The notes under the pieces are model-generated. The model was given only the letters and a program-made list of their open reading frames with translations. It did not search any database and had not been told where the DNA came from. Of a stretch of DNA of 64,000 nucleotides, positions 49,165 to 63,793 are shown piece after piece (the stretch's first letter is position 1; the number at the start of each line of letters is the position of its first letter). The translations under genes and the position numbers were made by a program. The stretch lies in assembly GCF_910589235.1 (NCBI RefSeq), contig NC_060957.1, positions 5,787,662 through 5,851,661 on the forward strand. Reading direction: 5' to 3'. Source of the DNA: Vespa crabro (lineage: Eukaryota; Arthropoda; Insecta; Hymenoptera; Vespidae).

Positions 49165-52100
49165 CTACAACGTAGATGAATCTATAATCTATCCCTCGAT
49201 GATCAAGCCTAGAGAAGAAGAAGAGAAAGTCGATATCTCGATGATCTAGCCTGGAAAAAAAAGAACAGGAAGAAAAGCAAAGAAATTAGAAATGTGCGTA
49301 AAAACAATGGAATTGAGAACAAGAGATGAATACTTGGAAGATTGCTTCATCCGAGCAAAATCAAAATACCCAAATTGAGCACGATTTTTCTCTATTATAA
49401 GAAGAAAAACTCGCCCAAGACCCATCCCAAGGACCCATACCCATGGGCCTCATTCATGATTCTTACTCATGGGTCTCAACTGAGAGAAACTAGAATAATT
49501 AAACTAATATAATCAGTTTCACTATTATATATTTATATGATTATGCTTTTCGATAAAAAGAGATAACTGTTTACTTATTGCAAAAAATATGGAAGATCGT
49601 CTTTATTAAACATGACCAGTCGTGCTTTCATTATTTGACCCGAGATTCGAGATTGGAATTAACGTGGCTACCTACGCGAGCTACCTAATTCTTGATTTGC
49701 CTATAGTATCTATAAATATCTAAAAATTGGCTACGCGTGCTATTACTATGAAGTTCTGAAGGAATAGAAAAATAGAAACAAAATAATTATTATTATCGTT
49801 ATAATAAAAAGAAATCGAAAATATTTAAAAAATGTTTAATATAAAAATTTACTTACTTTAATATTTCGTTGTTATTGGACGATGAACATTTTGTTCCAAT
49901 ATGATGAAAAACCGATCAACATTACTTCGCGATTGTAAGAACTATTCTTTACATATTAATTAGTTTTGAAAGTAAAATAAATGAAATTATAAATTGTCTA
50001 AGCTTATACATATAGAAGAAGTGAATTTTGATGTTTACTCATCGGAATGGAAAAGGTTCGCGTTTATTTGATATGAGATGAAGATAATGACTGCGAGTTT
50101 AAAATTAAATTTTATTGAAATATTCAATTTAATTATTTTATATTTAACGCATGTTACAAGCCGTGTAATTTTTAAAAATCTTTAAGGGAATCTTTTGTTG
50201 TTTAAATATTAATTTATTGTACATTACAGATTGTATAAATAATTATAAAATTACTGAAAGTGTAAATTATTAAAGTTGCTCCTACAGGGGTAATCTACTT
50301 TGTATTATTGCTATTAAAAAAATAGCGTTTCTCATATAATAACTATCTCAATGATAGTATGAAAATGAATTCATATTTTGATTTTTATAAAAATAATATA
50401 TAATATATATATGCAAAAAAGTAAATTAGTTGACTATGTTTACATTGATAAAATAAAAAACACAGCTGATAGGAATCTAATCAACCTCGAACTCACAATT
50501 CCTAAATTATGAATCTAGATGCTTGCTATTCTATTAAATGTTCCTTATATCTATACGTTTAGTATATAAAATACAAAGAATATTATATATTTTTCTAAAA
50601 TTTAACGATATTTCAGAAAATAAAACTTATTGACATGAACGGTTGAACATATGTTTCCTTATTTTTACTATAGAATCATTTGTCCAAAGACCATTAAAAA
50701 TACCAGAGTGAGTTATCGTTACTTTTCCGTGTATCGCGATATGCATTTCTTTACGTTTCGAATGGGTCAAAAAATCAGAAATCAATAGTCTTAAGAATAT
50801 TACGCAATGATATTAATATAGTAAATATATGCATCGAACAATTATTGCTCACTGTAATTGAAATATTAATCATATTGATTGTTATGTAAAAATTAATTTA
50901 TTTAAATAATATTTATTTAAAAATTATTAATTATTAGTGCAGTACGATATGCATTCGATTTTGAAATACTTCCGAATTAAATTTTTGTACATGTATAAAT
51001 TAAATTTTTACAATTAGCAAAGTATTTACCAAAATTATCAACTTGTTTTTGTCATTACTTCGCAGTTGAAAATTATTTGTTTGTTCAGGAATTGAAATAT
51101 AAAAATAGAATGAAATAATTATAAAAAAGAAATTTGCATTTCAAATGTTTTGAATGTTAAAAGTCATTGTATTTATCGGGCTAAATTGAACGAACATTAG
51201 TATTTTCAGTATTCCTAATGAATTGTCGGTAATATAGAATGCGACATGAAAATGGTAACGTGCAGGTTTGAAATTTAGTTCGTTTTCCTATTAATCGATG
51301 GCACTAAAATAACACCTTTTTTTTTATAGTTGATAAGTTGATTACCATACTTTTTCATTATTATAACGAGCTTTTTGTTAAATTCTAAAAACAATTGCAA
51401 CATTCAAATGGGAAGATGGCAATATGTAAATATTTCTCAACCTAATAATAGATGATAAATCACATTTCTATTTATTCTTTTTAATTATATTTTATCAAGG
51501 CTCTCTTTCGAAACTATAAAAAAGGTATATCTTAACTTGTTAACTGTTTGCCAAGTGTTAATAACGCAATGTTTCTAAAAATGAATTCTGCAAAAACATA
51601 TCTCTTATAGACAAGACAAGAATGACTCATTGTCGTTAATTGCAAATTGTATTTGATGATATTCTTATGATTCATTCATTCTTCCGTTTAATATTCGTCG
51701 ATTTCTTGATATCGAATGAAAAATATAACAGGGGTCTACTATTGCTACCATAATAACTACAATATTGTGTGAGTCATATCGAGTATCGAGAACCCTCTCA
51801 GTCATTCAGTTACCGGCCGGAAGCTGTGCGTAAATGTGACAGACGTAAGGCGGCGTTGTTAGGACATTGCCTACGCCATTGTTAATCCAAGTTCACCGGT
51901 GAGAAATAACATGTGACTTTATAAATTATTTGCCAAATTAAAATGTTAAAGAAATAATTAACATATTCGAATAAGTAACATATCTTTATTTTTGATAAAG
52001 ACAAAATGCAAGACAAATTTGTGATTTTGTAATATGATAAAAAGAAATTATTTTTATCTTTATCAAGTTATTATTACAAAGAAAGTTTTACGAAATGACG

Positions 52101-52364
52101 GAAGTTCATGAATATTTTTCAATTCTTTTTTCAATTTTTTTTTTCTTTTTAAATAACTATGTCACCCATAGGTTCAACGAGGAAGGCAACGTTAGCTCAA
52201 AATTACTCGTGGGAGCGTATTAACAGGTTCGTTAACGATCGAACGTCAAACATGTCTCTCCGATCTATTTTACAGGCGTCGTTATCATGTGACTAAACGC
52301 CGGTTCACAATATTACATTCACACAGCGATAAGGAACGACATGATACAATGGGGCAGGTAAAAT

Positions 52365-52397
<33 letters not shown>

Positions 52398-52430
52398 GAG
52401 AGAGAAAGAGGGAGAGAGAGAGAGAGAGAG
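52365..52430. repeat. (GA)n microsatellite
   Basis: About 65 bp of GA with a few G and A interruptions. Confidence 0.95.
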
Positions 52431-53700
52431 ACATCATTTTAGTATTGGAGACGTTCCAAAGTACTACTTTCGCATATGGAATTGAGGTTGTGTTCGTTCG
52501 CTTATATTCGCCTTTTAAACCGAGCCTCGCGTGACAGTAAAAGCCTAATCGAAAGCCACTCTTCGCAGCTCAGTTTGGAGGCTCGTGTGGAACCCTGACA
52601 TGCATTCGAATATGGCGAGATACTTAAACGTAGTCTATATTTGGATTAATACGATCGCGCGGTCGTTCGGTTGACCTTCCAAGATTTGTATAAAAAAAAA
52701 ATTTCCAAATGAAAATTTCGTTTCGAAAACAAAATTTTATACGAATGTATCAATTCCTTCTTTACAATTACCATCACTTCCTATACCTTTTCTGAATGAG
52801 TCTTTGTCCTTTTATCGTAAATCGATTTATAGACATCTAAGACATCGTCTTTGATCAGCACTCATTCTCAGTTAATTGTATTATATCGAAAACGACTATT
52901 ATTACGCCTAAGATCGAGATAAAGTGAGGGACACAAAGTGGGGATAGCGATAAGCGTTTGCAGCAAAAAAAAGGGAGGGGGAGAGCCTCGAGGCGATGCA
53001 CAAAGTGACCATATTTGGTGTTGTTAGATTACGTTCAATACGTGGGCGTGAACGCACCCTTGTTACTCGTAACTGAATCGCTCCAGTTACGTCGTGGTAC
53101 GCACATTCATGAGACTAATTAATTTTGTTGGAAGAAGTGCGTTAGATGAATAAGAATAAAAGGAAAAGGTAGAAGAAGAGAAGAAGAGAAAAAGAGAAGG
53201 GGGAAAGGAAGAGAGAAAGGTAGGAAGAATACGTCGACGTCTGGAAATCGACCTTTATCGCGCAGAGGATACCAACATCCGCAGGATAACGACTCTGATG
53301 TCCCACCACAGGAAGGGGAAGCGTCTCCTTGCGGATACCAACTGTGCCTTATCCCGACTCCACAATTCAGAAGCTTTTATCGATTTCTGATAAAAAAAAA
53401 TACGGCATTTCCTTGGGATTTCCATGAAATCTTTTTACCCATCTTTTATCAGCTTTTATTTCTTCCGTTTATCATGTGATTCTTGTGATTCCTTTTCAAA
53501 ATATATACATACGTATATCAAAATATTTACCATCAATAATACGTATTCGAAAAGTACGAGCTCTCACAGCGGGAATTTCAAACGTCTTATACGGAATAAT
53601 ATTTAAATTCTTTCCTTTTATTTTGAGGAGGGTTGAATGTCGGAAAATGGAGGACATCCTCGCATATATTATTACTGCTACTCATCGTCAAATATGTCCA

Positions 53701-53741
<41 letters not shown>

Positions 53742-53859
53742 ATTATTATTATATCTGAAAAGTAGTTTCTGAGATTTCTCATACGTCACTAGGTCAGAAT
53801 ATACTTTCTATCAACGAACGATGAACCGTTGTCATAGATACAGTCGATGGCAATTTCCG

Positions 53860-54005
53860 TATTGCATATATATATAAATATATATATATATATACATATA
53901 TAATATTATATATATATATATAATTATATAAATATTATATATATATATTATATATATATATAATATAAATTATATATTATATTATATATATATAATATTT
54001 ATAAG
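53860..54005. repeat. Complex TA-rich tract
   Basis: About 140 bp of imperfect TA/ATAT sequence with self-complementary segments, likely to extrude hairpins. A pure TA array lies just before it at 53,704-53,738. Confidence 0.85.
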
Positions 54006-54623
54006 ATGCGCTTATATAAACAGCAAAAATATATAAATAATAATTTGTTTTATGAGGACTTCGATAATCCCAAAATTTCGTTTTGGAAGATGATTATTTC
54101 ATTAAAATAGACTGTACCGTGAGATCTCAAATTTAAAATGATTCCACACGACAAATGTTACTCGATTTCCATCTTCCATTCTATCTTAATAAAATTTTAA
54201 TTAATGAATCGAGAGGAGTGAGAAACGCGTAACGTCTGCAGATGCGCGCACGCACCGCATGCGACGCGCACTTCGATCGAGTCTCCGCGATGACCTTGAT
54301 TTCTGAAGCCGTGAAAAGATCCCGTCGTCGTTGAGTCAATTAAACCAAGCCACGAAGTCATTGACTTTGCCGTTTCACGGCCAATTTCTCATCGACGTTC
54401 TATAATACGGTATATGTATATATATATACGTTGTCCCGAAAAATCTTTTAATGATCTCACAGCTTCCTTTACATATATCTTTACGAATGTTAAATTTGAT
54501 TTACACGACATACTGACTCACTTTTACTTTACGTGCTTGGTATATTTGCGCCACGAAAAGAAAACGATTTCTAACGATCTAGAAATGTCTTCGAAGACAA
54601 AAATAAAAAAATATAAAACAGAG

Positions 54624-54630
<7 letters not shown>

Positions 54631-54661
<31 letters not shown>
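54631..54661. repeat. (GA)n microsatellite
   Basis: A short GA array of about 31 bp. Confidence 0.95.
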
Positions 54662-54665
<4 letters not shown>

Positions 54666-55484
54666 TTCAAATAAAACTAAAGAATTCTTATCCAATCAGA
54701 ATCGTTTTGAAAGAAAGGAAAAATTTAAGAAAAAAGCACTTACGATTGACCAATTATTAAGATCAAAAATATGAATTGCGAAATCAGAAACACTCGAAGT
54801 ACCGTCGTCCAATTACAGAGATGGAAATATTCCAAGTATTAAGATTATTTGGGAGAGAGTTATGGAAGAGGATCGTATGGCTGAACGAAAAATGTTTAAT
54901 TCTATTTCATTGATTTCTAAAGAATATATTTCGTCCCTGCGGGTCTCATCCGTTGCGTTTAGTATTATAAATAAGCATTCAGTATCCCTAACTAAATTGG
55001 ACTAACAATGTGTCGTTGTTGAGTTAGGTCGAATCACGTGACCTCTGGCGTCGCACACGCGTGTGCTCACGCGCACGTTGAACGAACGGGGTTGGACGCG
55101 TTTATGAAAAGATAGAGCTAGAAGGAGACGGTATTAGGATAAAGATAGAGGTAGAAAGAGGAGGTTGCATCCTGGCTGGGTTTTCGTGTCTCGGTGGCTC
55201 CAACGGCGCCACGGGGGTGTCTCTTTCTCTCTCTGCATGGGGTGAGTCATGGTGTTACCACCTCTCCTCGTGCCTGGGCGTGGTGGCCACCACTGCAGAC
55301 GTCTCTCATCGATTTCTACAGCCGTGAAACACCATGGGCCGAGTCTCTGCTTTTCGGCTGATTCGCGTACGCTCCTATTCGTTTTTCCTCTCTCTCCCTC
55401 TTTCCCCAGATTACTCTTGGTTCACTTGACAGAGGACTGAAAATGTATCAAAAAAATGCCAACTCGTCCAGATTTATTTATAAA

Positions 55485-55486
<2 letters not shown>

Positions 55487-55547
<61 letters not shown>

Positions 55548-55554
55548 CATATAT
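55487..55554. repeat. (TA)n microsatellite
   Basis: A TA array of about 45 bp followed by GTATA and CATATA units. Confidence 0.95.
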
Positions 55555-58500
55555 GTTGTGAATGATATTATAGAGAGTGATAAGAGTTTTTTGTTAATAT
55601 AACGTTAAATACATTGAATATTTCAACATTTTGAGATTTGAGACATTTTATATGAAATTTATTGGAGTAATCGAGAAGTCAAAATAAATAATGATATTCG
55701 TAGAAGCTATTAAGAGAATCCAATTGTCTATACAAACGTTAACAGATGTTAATGTATGCGATTTAAATGAGTTCTATTATTGTATTCTGTCATTATAATT
55801 CTAGAGCTGATAAGGGACAATGGATAGAGTTCGTGGGATGACATATGGTTCCACGATAAATCAGGCATCAAGATACATATACCTTGGGAAGGAGAGTAGG
55901 TCTTCCCTAGAGTAAATTTTCCAGGCCTACTACTATAATTAGCAGATATATCTCCCTCCTGCAAAGAAGGCATATGCCGGAGTTCAGCACACAATTCTAT
56001 CTAACCTCTCTGAAACGAACGTTTGAAAGGCAAACATAGTAATGTTAGAGATAGAACGTGGCCAGTATGTAGAGCCGCACGTTCGAGGAAACCTTTTCGG
56101 TGGTCGAAGACAGCTGTAGAACTCGGAGGATGTCTAAACGACGGCCATATCGTTTCAAATTCGAACGCTCCCCATCTGCAGTTCGTCGTGAGTCATCGGT
56201 TGCCAGCCAAACTCATGTAGGCTCTCTCGTTTTCTCTCTTCCTCATTCGCCCCAAAAGGGAGCTCTCGGCAAGGCTTTCCTCCTATCGAGCAGCGAATCG
56301 AATCTCAGAGACTAACTAGACACGTATCAAGTATATTATGTACATCTTAAGAAATTCATTCTGAAGTAGAAAACGTCATGACCTAAGCCCTGATTGAGTT
56401 TTAATAATGTACATTTTGTTGATATTGCCTAATCAAAACTCGGTGCAACTAATTTTGTTTTTATTATTTTTTGTTGCATCATCAATCTATCTTATTAAAT
56501 ATTATGATGAGGGAGTTGATTAAAGTGATGTAACATATATTGAAAGTTGATTAAAGGAGCATAAGAATATTCATTGTATATGAAAGTAACACTTCGTAAA
56601 AAAATAACAATCTTTAGACTGACCAAGTATACAAAAATGTCAACATTTTTTATCAGCATCAGTCTTTATTGAAAGTACGAAGAACACAGTTCCTAACTCC
56701 ACCCGCAATCAAAGTTATTTCTAGCGAAGAAATGTAGGAGTTCACAAAGATTCGAGTTATTCGACTAGATAGTATATATAACGGAGCGACAGGTGTCGCG
56801 ATGAAAGCAGGTTCTTCTGACCGATATCCAGGATCGTATCTTGTCTATAGCGTATGTACTAAAGTAAAATATTATCGTCGTCGGCATTTTCGTTTTCTTT
56901 TTTAAATTATGCGACTATCTGTGAAAACATTCACTCGATAAGTTTTCACCATTCAACGACATTTTCTTTTTCATATTGAAAAGATCATTTTTTTGTGCAT
57001 TCAAATATTCCCAATGTAGAACTTATATTTTATATAGAAAAAAAGAAAAAAAACTCTCATACTGTTAATATGACATAATAAATTTTTTTTTCATTCTTAT
57101 TATCATATTTTTTTATTCGAATAAAAATTATCTATTTAAGAAACGCGCATGAGACAAAAAAAATTTTGTTTCGGACACAAATTACTCGAAAATCTAGTTA
57201 CAGTCCTGTCTTCGCTGCTCTTCGAGATCTGTTTCCAGGCTCCTGCATTCTAGCCTGGAGCAACGTATACGAAGAGTTCCATTCGAGCACTAAAAAGTGC
57301 AACGTGCTCGATAAATCTGTATCTTTCGGTCTTTTGTAAGATAATTTTTTACGTTCACGACGATTTACCGATGAGTAACAATGCAACATTGTCAAAGTTG
57401 TTTTTATAGAAGAAAAAGAAACAAATATATCTACATTGAATTCAATTTCATGAGATTTCAACTTGAAAATATGTTTTTAATTACAGCATACATCATATCA
57501 AACAATGAGAAGAGAAATCGAGCTCTTATTTTTTTTCTTCATCTTATTTTTCATCTTTTTCTTTACAAAAAGCAACCAATGGAAGGCTTTGAACGCTAAC
57601 CTCTAAACGAACTTGAACTTGGAAATATGTAGAACGCATGCGGTCGTGCCGTTAGACATGCTTATCCTACGAGACGTTTTACCACATTAATCTGAGGGTC
57701 GTATAAAACCTGCATAAAGTTTCAGGTGAGAGAGTCAAATAGTAAATGCATACAAAGGTGTCTTAACAACAGAATTCTTCAGATAGGTTTGTGCCGAATG
57801 TACAGGTCAAAATGGTGGTCGAACCTGAACCCCTATCTTCTGCCAGCATACACACACAACACACACGACGCACGTACGGACAAAGGAAACAAAGACATTC
57901 TTTTCTTTACTATAAAATTCAATAAGGCTTTAGGATCGTTCTAAGAAAAATATTTCCTTGTCTCTATTAGTACAATTGAATCCTTGATGATTTTCCATAA
58001 GAACACCATAATCTTTCAAATATATTTATCGTAGCATAGTATATATAATTAAAAATTTCGTATACCGTTATAGTCAAACAATTATAACGCCTGCTTGCAT
58101 TTCATGTCATTAGATCATTCCAAAGCGCGTGTTGTCATATATCACAGTCGAAACATGCAAATGCTTGCCTCTGCAGGAATTGTTGATTAATATATACATA
58201 GTATGATCAGCTTAATCGCGACATTCTACTTTCCAGTCCATTTAAGTAGAATTTACGGATTCGATTGAAATACTGTTGGTAACGTAGTTGGAATGATTTA
58301 TGTTCATAACGTTAGATTCTACATTTGAGATAGGGATTCTCAACCTTCTCGAAGTTAAAACAAGATTAATTTCTATAGATGATATTTTTGTACAACGATA
58401 CAAATTAATAAGGAATGTTTAAAAATCTTAATCAGCTATTAATCCCGATTAGAACTAGTTTTAATAGATTCTAAGTCTAAGGGCTCTAAACCCAATCGTG

Positions 58501-59092
58501 ACGACACTGTTGCCCTCGGTATTCCCTTCTACACTCCCTCCACTTCCTTACCCGCTCATTCTATCCGACGAGTATAACCTACTCGGTACCACCCATTCAT
58601 CCGGCAGTTTTTGCCTACCGGTTTAACGAACCTGTACGCTTCGTTCCAGTTCCATTCAGCTCGCTCCTTTTTTTGCGCCTCAGCGACAATTCTCGTCTGC
58701 TCGCGAAATCATTGCTGATGAATGGAGGAGAATAAAACAAGAGGTGAATTAATCTTATCAAAAAATTTCCTAATTGCCAGGTTTACAATAATTGTTGCAA
58801 TAAATAGCACAAAATAGCCGATTTGTTGATCTGAACATTTCTTCATATTTTATAGCTAATATCACCAAAAAAAAAATCTAAAGAAATTCTTGAATAAACA
58901 CAATATCATGATACATGATTGGATTATACATACCTAAGAAACGTAATCGATCCTCCCTACCTGTCGAAACGGAAATGGCTATTTATAGACGACGAATGCT
59001 TCTTGAATTCTTACGAGTTGCGAGAAAGGACGGTTATGAAGTTGAAACGTCCGGATATATCCCCCGAAAGCTTCTTACGTTAAACAGGAAAG

Positions 59093-59096
<4 letters not shown>

Positions 59097-59141
<45 letters not shown>
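59097..59141. repeat. (TA)n microsatellite with ACATAT edges
   Basis: A short TA array that ends a 78-codon frame at 58,915-59,148 which I do not accept as a gene. Confidence 0.9.
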
Positions 59142-59143
<2 letters not shown>

Positions 59144-62100
59144 GGTAATAAAAGAAATTTGATCGTTTTTATATGTGTACTACTTTCTGTAAATAATAAT
59201 CAAAATAATTTCATTCTGCAGAATCGTCATGCTCTCTCGAACATAGCGATATAGCGGAGAACAGTTCGATAACCGTTAAGCATGCTAGTCATTTCAAGTT
59301 GCAGAATCTCTTTTTCTCTCTATTTCCCTATTTTTTCTCTTTTTTACTAAAACTGATAAAACAATCGATAAAAGATATCGATATCATATAAATAGATTAA
59401 TACTATACATATGTTAAAAATGTAGACAAGCTTCTTATAAGGTAGTCACGTATGTTAAATATTCGTCACAAAGAGAAGATAACGCATTTGGATAAAGTAT
59501 ATCCTGGTCGAGAGATACAGTCTTCTCGGTAGTTACAGATAAGACTGAGCCGACTCTACTCAACGAAGGAAACTGGTCGCATTTTCGTAAGTAAGACGCA
59601 CTGTCTTCAAGTATAGTTGGCCTACTTTCGTATGTAACGAGAACGCTGCACTTGGCCCGAGACGCGTATTCTCTCTCATGTGCGCTCGCGCGCTCTCGTG
59701 AACACATACATGTAAAAAAATCCATGATACGGCAAGTATATGCTATTCGTGATTATCTCTCAAGTTCGCATGACGTTTAAGGGAAACTTTCACGTTTCTT
59801 GCTTAGATATATAACAAATCGCTAATCTAAGTCTTGCATTGGCGTTGGATTAAATGATTGCTATCTTGGATCAAAATAAAATCGAACAAATCATGTTAGG
59901 TGAAACAATACCGATCGAATTCATTGACTAATCTTATTTAAGTTGATCGTTAAGAAATATGTGCTGTTAATTTTCAGAATTTTTTCTTAAATTTTTAGCA
60001 GTAAATTTAAGTTAACCCTGGGGAAAAATGTAATTGTATTTTTTTTTCAAATTGTTTCAACCATGTTTACATCGCAATCCAAATTAATCTCAACATTTTT
60101 ACGTAACATCTTTCTCATGTAACAGACAGCAGCAAGATAGATTTCCTTAAAGCAAATAAATTACGACGAATTCTGAACGCCGGCCATCGTTCTACCGTAA
60201 AGTTCAACACTGCTGTGAAGAAGCAAAGAGTTAGAAAAGATTATCCTTTTTTCTTATATCATATAAGTTTACATATTACGAAGAAATATTCGCATAAATA
60301 ATGTCGAAAAAAAACAATAATTTAGCGATAAACGATTGATACGACGATATAATTCATCGAGATTATTATTAATAAATAATTTATTATGATAATAGTAAAT
60401 ATTAATTGGTGGCCATCTTACGAAACAATGTTTTCTTCGGAGGGATTATTCATTAACGTCATTACTTTTTAATGCGGTGACACGATCTTTGACTAACATG
60501 ATTCTAAAATTACCCTTTTTGGTAATCCTAATGTTCCACGGCCGTGTTCCGAATCCTTGACCTTATGCGAACTTACAGAGAGCTGTGCGAGAAAACGGAG
60601 TCAAGAACGCGACGAACGTATTGTACATACATACTATAAGTACTTCCATACGTACGTATGATGAGACATGCAACATTTAGTCGGTAATATGCGCGACCGG
60701 CACATACGTTTTACTGGTTGTCTACCTGTTCTGGATCAGTGTTCGGTGTTGTCTACAAGGTCAAATCTCAAAGAATTCAGCTCGTCATGACCTCGAGTAT
60801 ACATGGAGTATCGTGATTATTTCGAGGTCGAATCTTGTACATTTTTTTTTTCGTCCTTCATAATTTCTAGTTTCGTTCGACTTTGTCAATGTTCAAAATT
60901 CAATTCTTTCATACTTTTAATAAATGTTATCTTTCTTATTTTTTTATCAGCATCATTAAAAATATTAAGAAAAAAATAAAAAAATTATAATTTTAAATTT
61001 CGTGTATTTATTTAATTTAATTTTTTTTTTTCATTAGTGTCGTTTGAAAAAAAAAAAAGAATTTTAGCTTCAATAAGAATATACGTCAGCAGATTTTATC
61101 GATAAATTGTTAATTACACGATTGTTAAATTACAGGACAATAACATTTGATTTCAAAGACAAGATGCTTATCTTATCGCGAGAACTTATCGGTAAGATAA
61201 GAAAGTGAATATCGAAAACGATTTCAAGAAAGTTTTCTCGTGATTATGGATCTAATAGTTTTTTTGACTTTCTCTCTTGGAAATATCTATTGTACAGTCA
61301 TCATTGAAAATCGCGGAATTCGAATTTTTAACCGTCGACTTTTCGTAGAAATTTCCAAGAAGAAGAAATGACGATTTTTCTATGACTCATTACATACCTC
61401 TACGTGATGAGCTACGTCTTAATGATCTTACAATAATTCAAATAAACATAATTTAACATTTTATATCTGGTGAAATCAATGAAACTCTTGAAATAATAAT
61501 AACAACTCATATTAACTTTCTATAAAACCATATCTAACTTTGAAATCACATACTTAAGATTTCTTTCATTTAATCGCCACAAAATTATTACTTATTTCAT
61601 ATTCAAAAAATTTATATATTTTTTATAAATATAAGTTTTATTTCATATAATAAAATTATATTGATCTAAATAACATTTGCATTAATAATATGTTAATATA
61701 TATGTATACATTTCTTTATTAATATATTAATTAAATATTAATAAATAAATTATTACTTATACTAGTATAAATAACATTATAACATACGTTATATAGATAA
61801 TATTTTTATAGATATTAACAAAAATTGAGTTATAAAAGATTAAATGTCGACAATACGAAATTATAAAAAATAAATTAAATCTTTAGCTTCGTAAGATTGA
61901 TGAGAAACTAATAAAAAAAGAAAAAATGAAAAACGTTTGTAAAAAGGAACACGAGTTACTCGACGCAAATGTCATTGCTTTGAATCATCGTTGACTTTGC
62001 CTTCGGTTATATTCACAAACATCACGACCGATATATGTATGTATGTACGTACGTATCTACGTACGCGAACCGGCCTTATTATCGTCGTTGCCTTTACCGT

Positions 62101-62370
62101 CAGCTGACTTGTCACACTACGAGAATGACTACTACAAAAACTCGGATGTGTCGGTGAAGAGATCAAAAAAGAAGACGTCGCTTCTCTTTGCGTTCTATCG
62201 AAAGAAATATACATATACACATGCGTGTACAGAATACTCATACAAAGAATAACTAAATATAGCGATCGCGTTATTTATCGTCGTCACCTCTTCTGGCCGG
62301 ATTCTTCGCGTGCTACGCGATCGCCATTGAAGACTGTTGTCTCGATCTACAATCTACATGATCGTACTAT

Positions 62371-62372
<2 letters not shown>

Positions 62373-62423
<51 letters not shown>

Positions 62424-62550
62424 ATCTCTATTTTTCCCCTTACGTATAAACTTATCTAATGATTTATAATTTATAAGTTTTAAATTATTCATGGAATTTA
62501 AAAACGTAAATTGTACGTCAGATTTATAATTTTTTTTCTGATTACGACAC

Positions 62551-62620
<70 letters not shown>

Positions 62621-62621
62621 T
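62373..62621. repeat. (CT)n and (AAT)n arrays
   Basis: CT at 62,373-62,417 and AAT at 62,551-62,621. They give LSLSLS and poly-Y frames. Confidence 0.95.
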
Positions 62622-63793
62622 ATAATGTTATAGGTGAGAATATCAAATAGACTTTTAAAAAACTGATAAACAATTATCGTCATATGTTTGGGATAAATTC
62701 GTGATAAGATAAAAAAAAATACACACAGCGGTATTTCAAAGAATTACATACAATTAGTAGAAGAGAATGAAGAAATTGAACATAGTTAGAGTCGGTGTAA
62801 TATCTGATCACTCTTCCGATACGATTAACAACGAAAAGGAGCATGACCATGCAACTATCCGTTTACCGTAAAAGCCAATTTTCGTTAGAACGGTGAGCAT
62901 GTTGTTAGAGATTGACTGTCCGATCTTTGGCTATTAATTGTTAGAATTTAACGAAGCATTTATGTAGCTCTTTGAAAATAAGAATATTTACATAGTTGGC
63001 TGACCATCGTCACCATCTCGTAAAAATTTCAACCAGGACGAGTTTAATTTTAAGACTAATTGACACATTGAATGCAATAATACTAATTAAGAAAGTTATA
63101 TGGCTTAAAAAAGAAAGGAAAAATAAACAGAATTTTTATGTTATATTTGCAAAGAAAATCTATCCTCTTAAGATACAATCTGGATCTAACCTTTTTCTCA
63201 AAGTTTCACTTCTTCCAATCGTTGGAGAGACTTACAATCGCCACTATGTACACAATCGTACATAGCATCTAAAAGAAATACGAGAACAAGTAACGATTGC
63301 TTAGACACAAGTTTTCTTGCTAAAAATCAAAATTCTCCAGAGATGTTAAGTAATCTGTCGGTTTTTAAGATAGGTTTACGACCTCTAAACCTATCTCCCA
63401 ACGATTTCATCGTCTGGACAATATCCCGACGGATTTTCGTCGTCATCCAACGGGAAAGAGCCTTAAGCATTCCTCTTCTGGGTGGGTACGTTGAACTTAC
63501 CGTCGCATTCTGTATTGATTTCGGCCGCGGAGAGGCAGACGTTACCTACGGCACGTATTCGCGAACGGCACGCCCATGTCGAAAAGGATCTCTTTTCTTT
63601 TTTTATTTTCTTACTTATCTTTGATTTTCCTGAAGAAAACGAAATGAAATTTTTTCATTTTTCATTGTTTCCGTGCCAATATAAAGAAAATGTTATCTAT
63701 CAATACTTTCATCAAATACATACTAACTATAGACAGAAATGACTAACTTTAATAGAATCGACTTGATCGTTATGCCAACATTGGCTCGCACAG

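Larger units (their letters stand above)
46200..63780. other. Large region without supportable genes
   Basis: About 17.5 kb of mostly AT-rich DNA. The ZF-C promoter probably lies in the first 1-1.5 kb, where CpG-containing triplet sequence occurs at 47,490-47,545. CpG-richer islands at 51,790-51,905, 54,235-54,390, 55,020-55,440 and 58,490-58,720 may be regulatory or non-coding exons. I found no open frame with convincing protein character. The longest frames here are microsatellite translations or short isolated ORFs. It could be a long intron or regulatory domain of a gene outside the window. Confidence 0.5.

Noticed and set aside
55245..55440. GC-richer block with ATGGGGTGAGT resembling a first exon and donor
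   Set aside because: A start codon directly before a donor is suggestive, but no downstream exon can be linked to it within the window.
58915..59148. 77-codon frame with RRRMLLEFLRVARKDGYEVE
   Set aside because: It looks mildly protein-like, but it is isolated, ends in a TA microsatellite and shows no clear splice partners.
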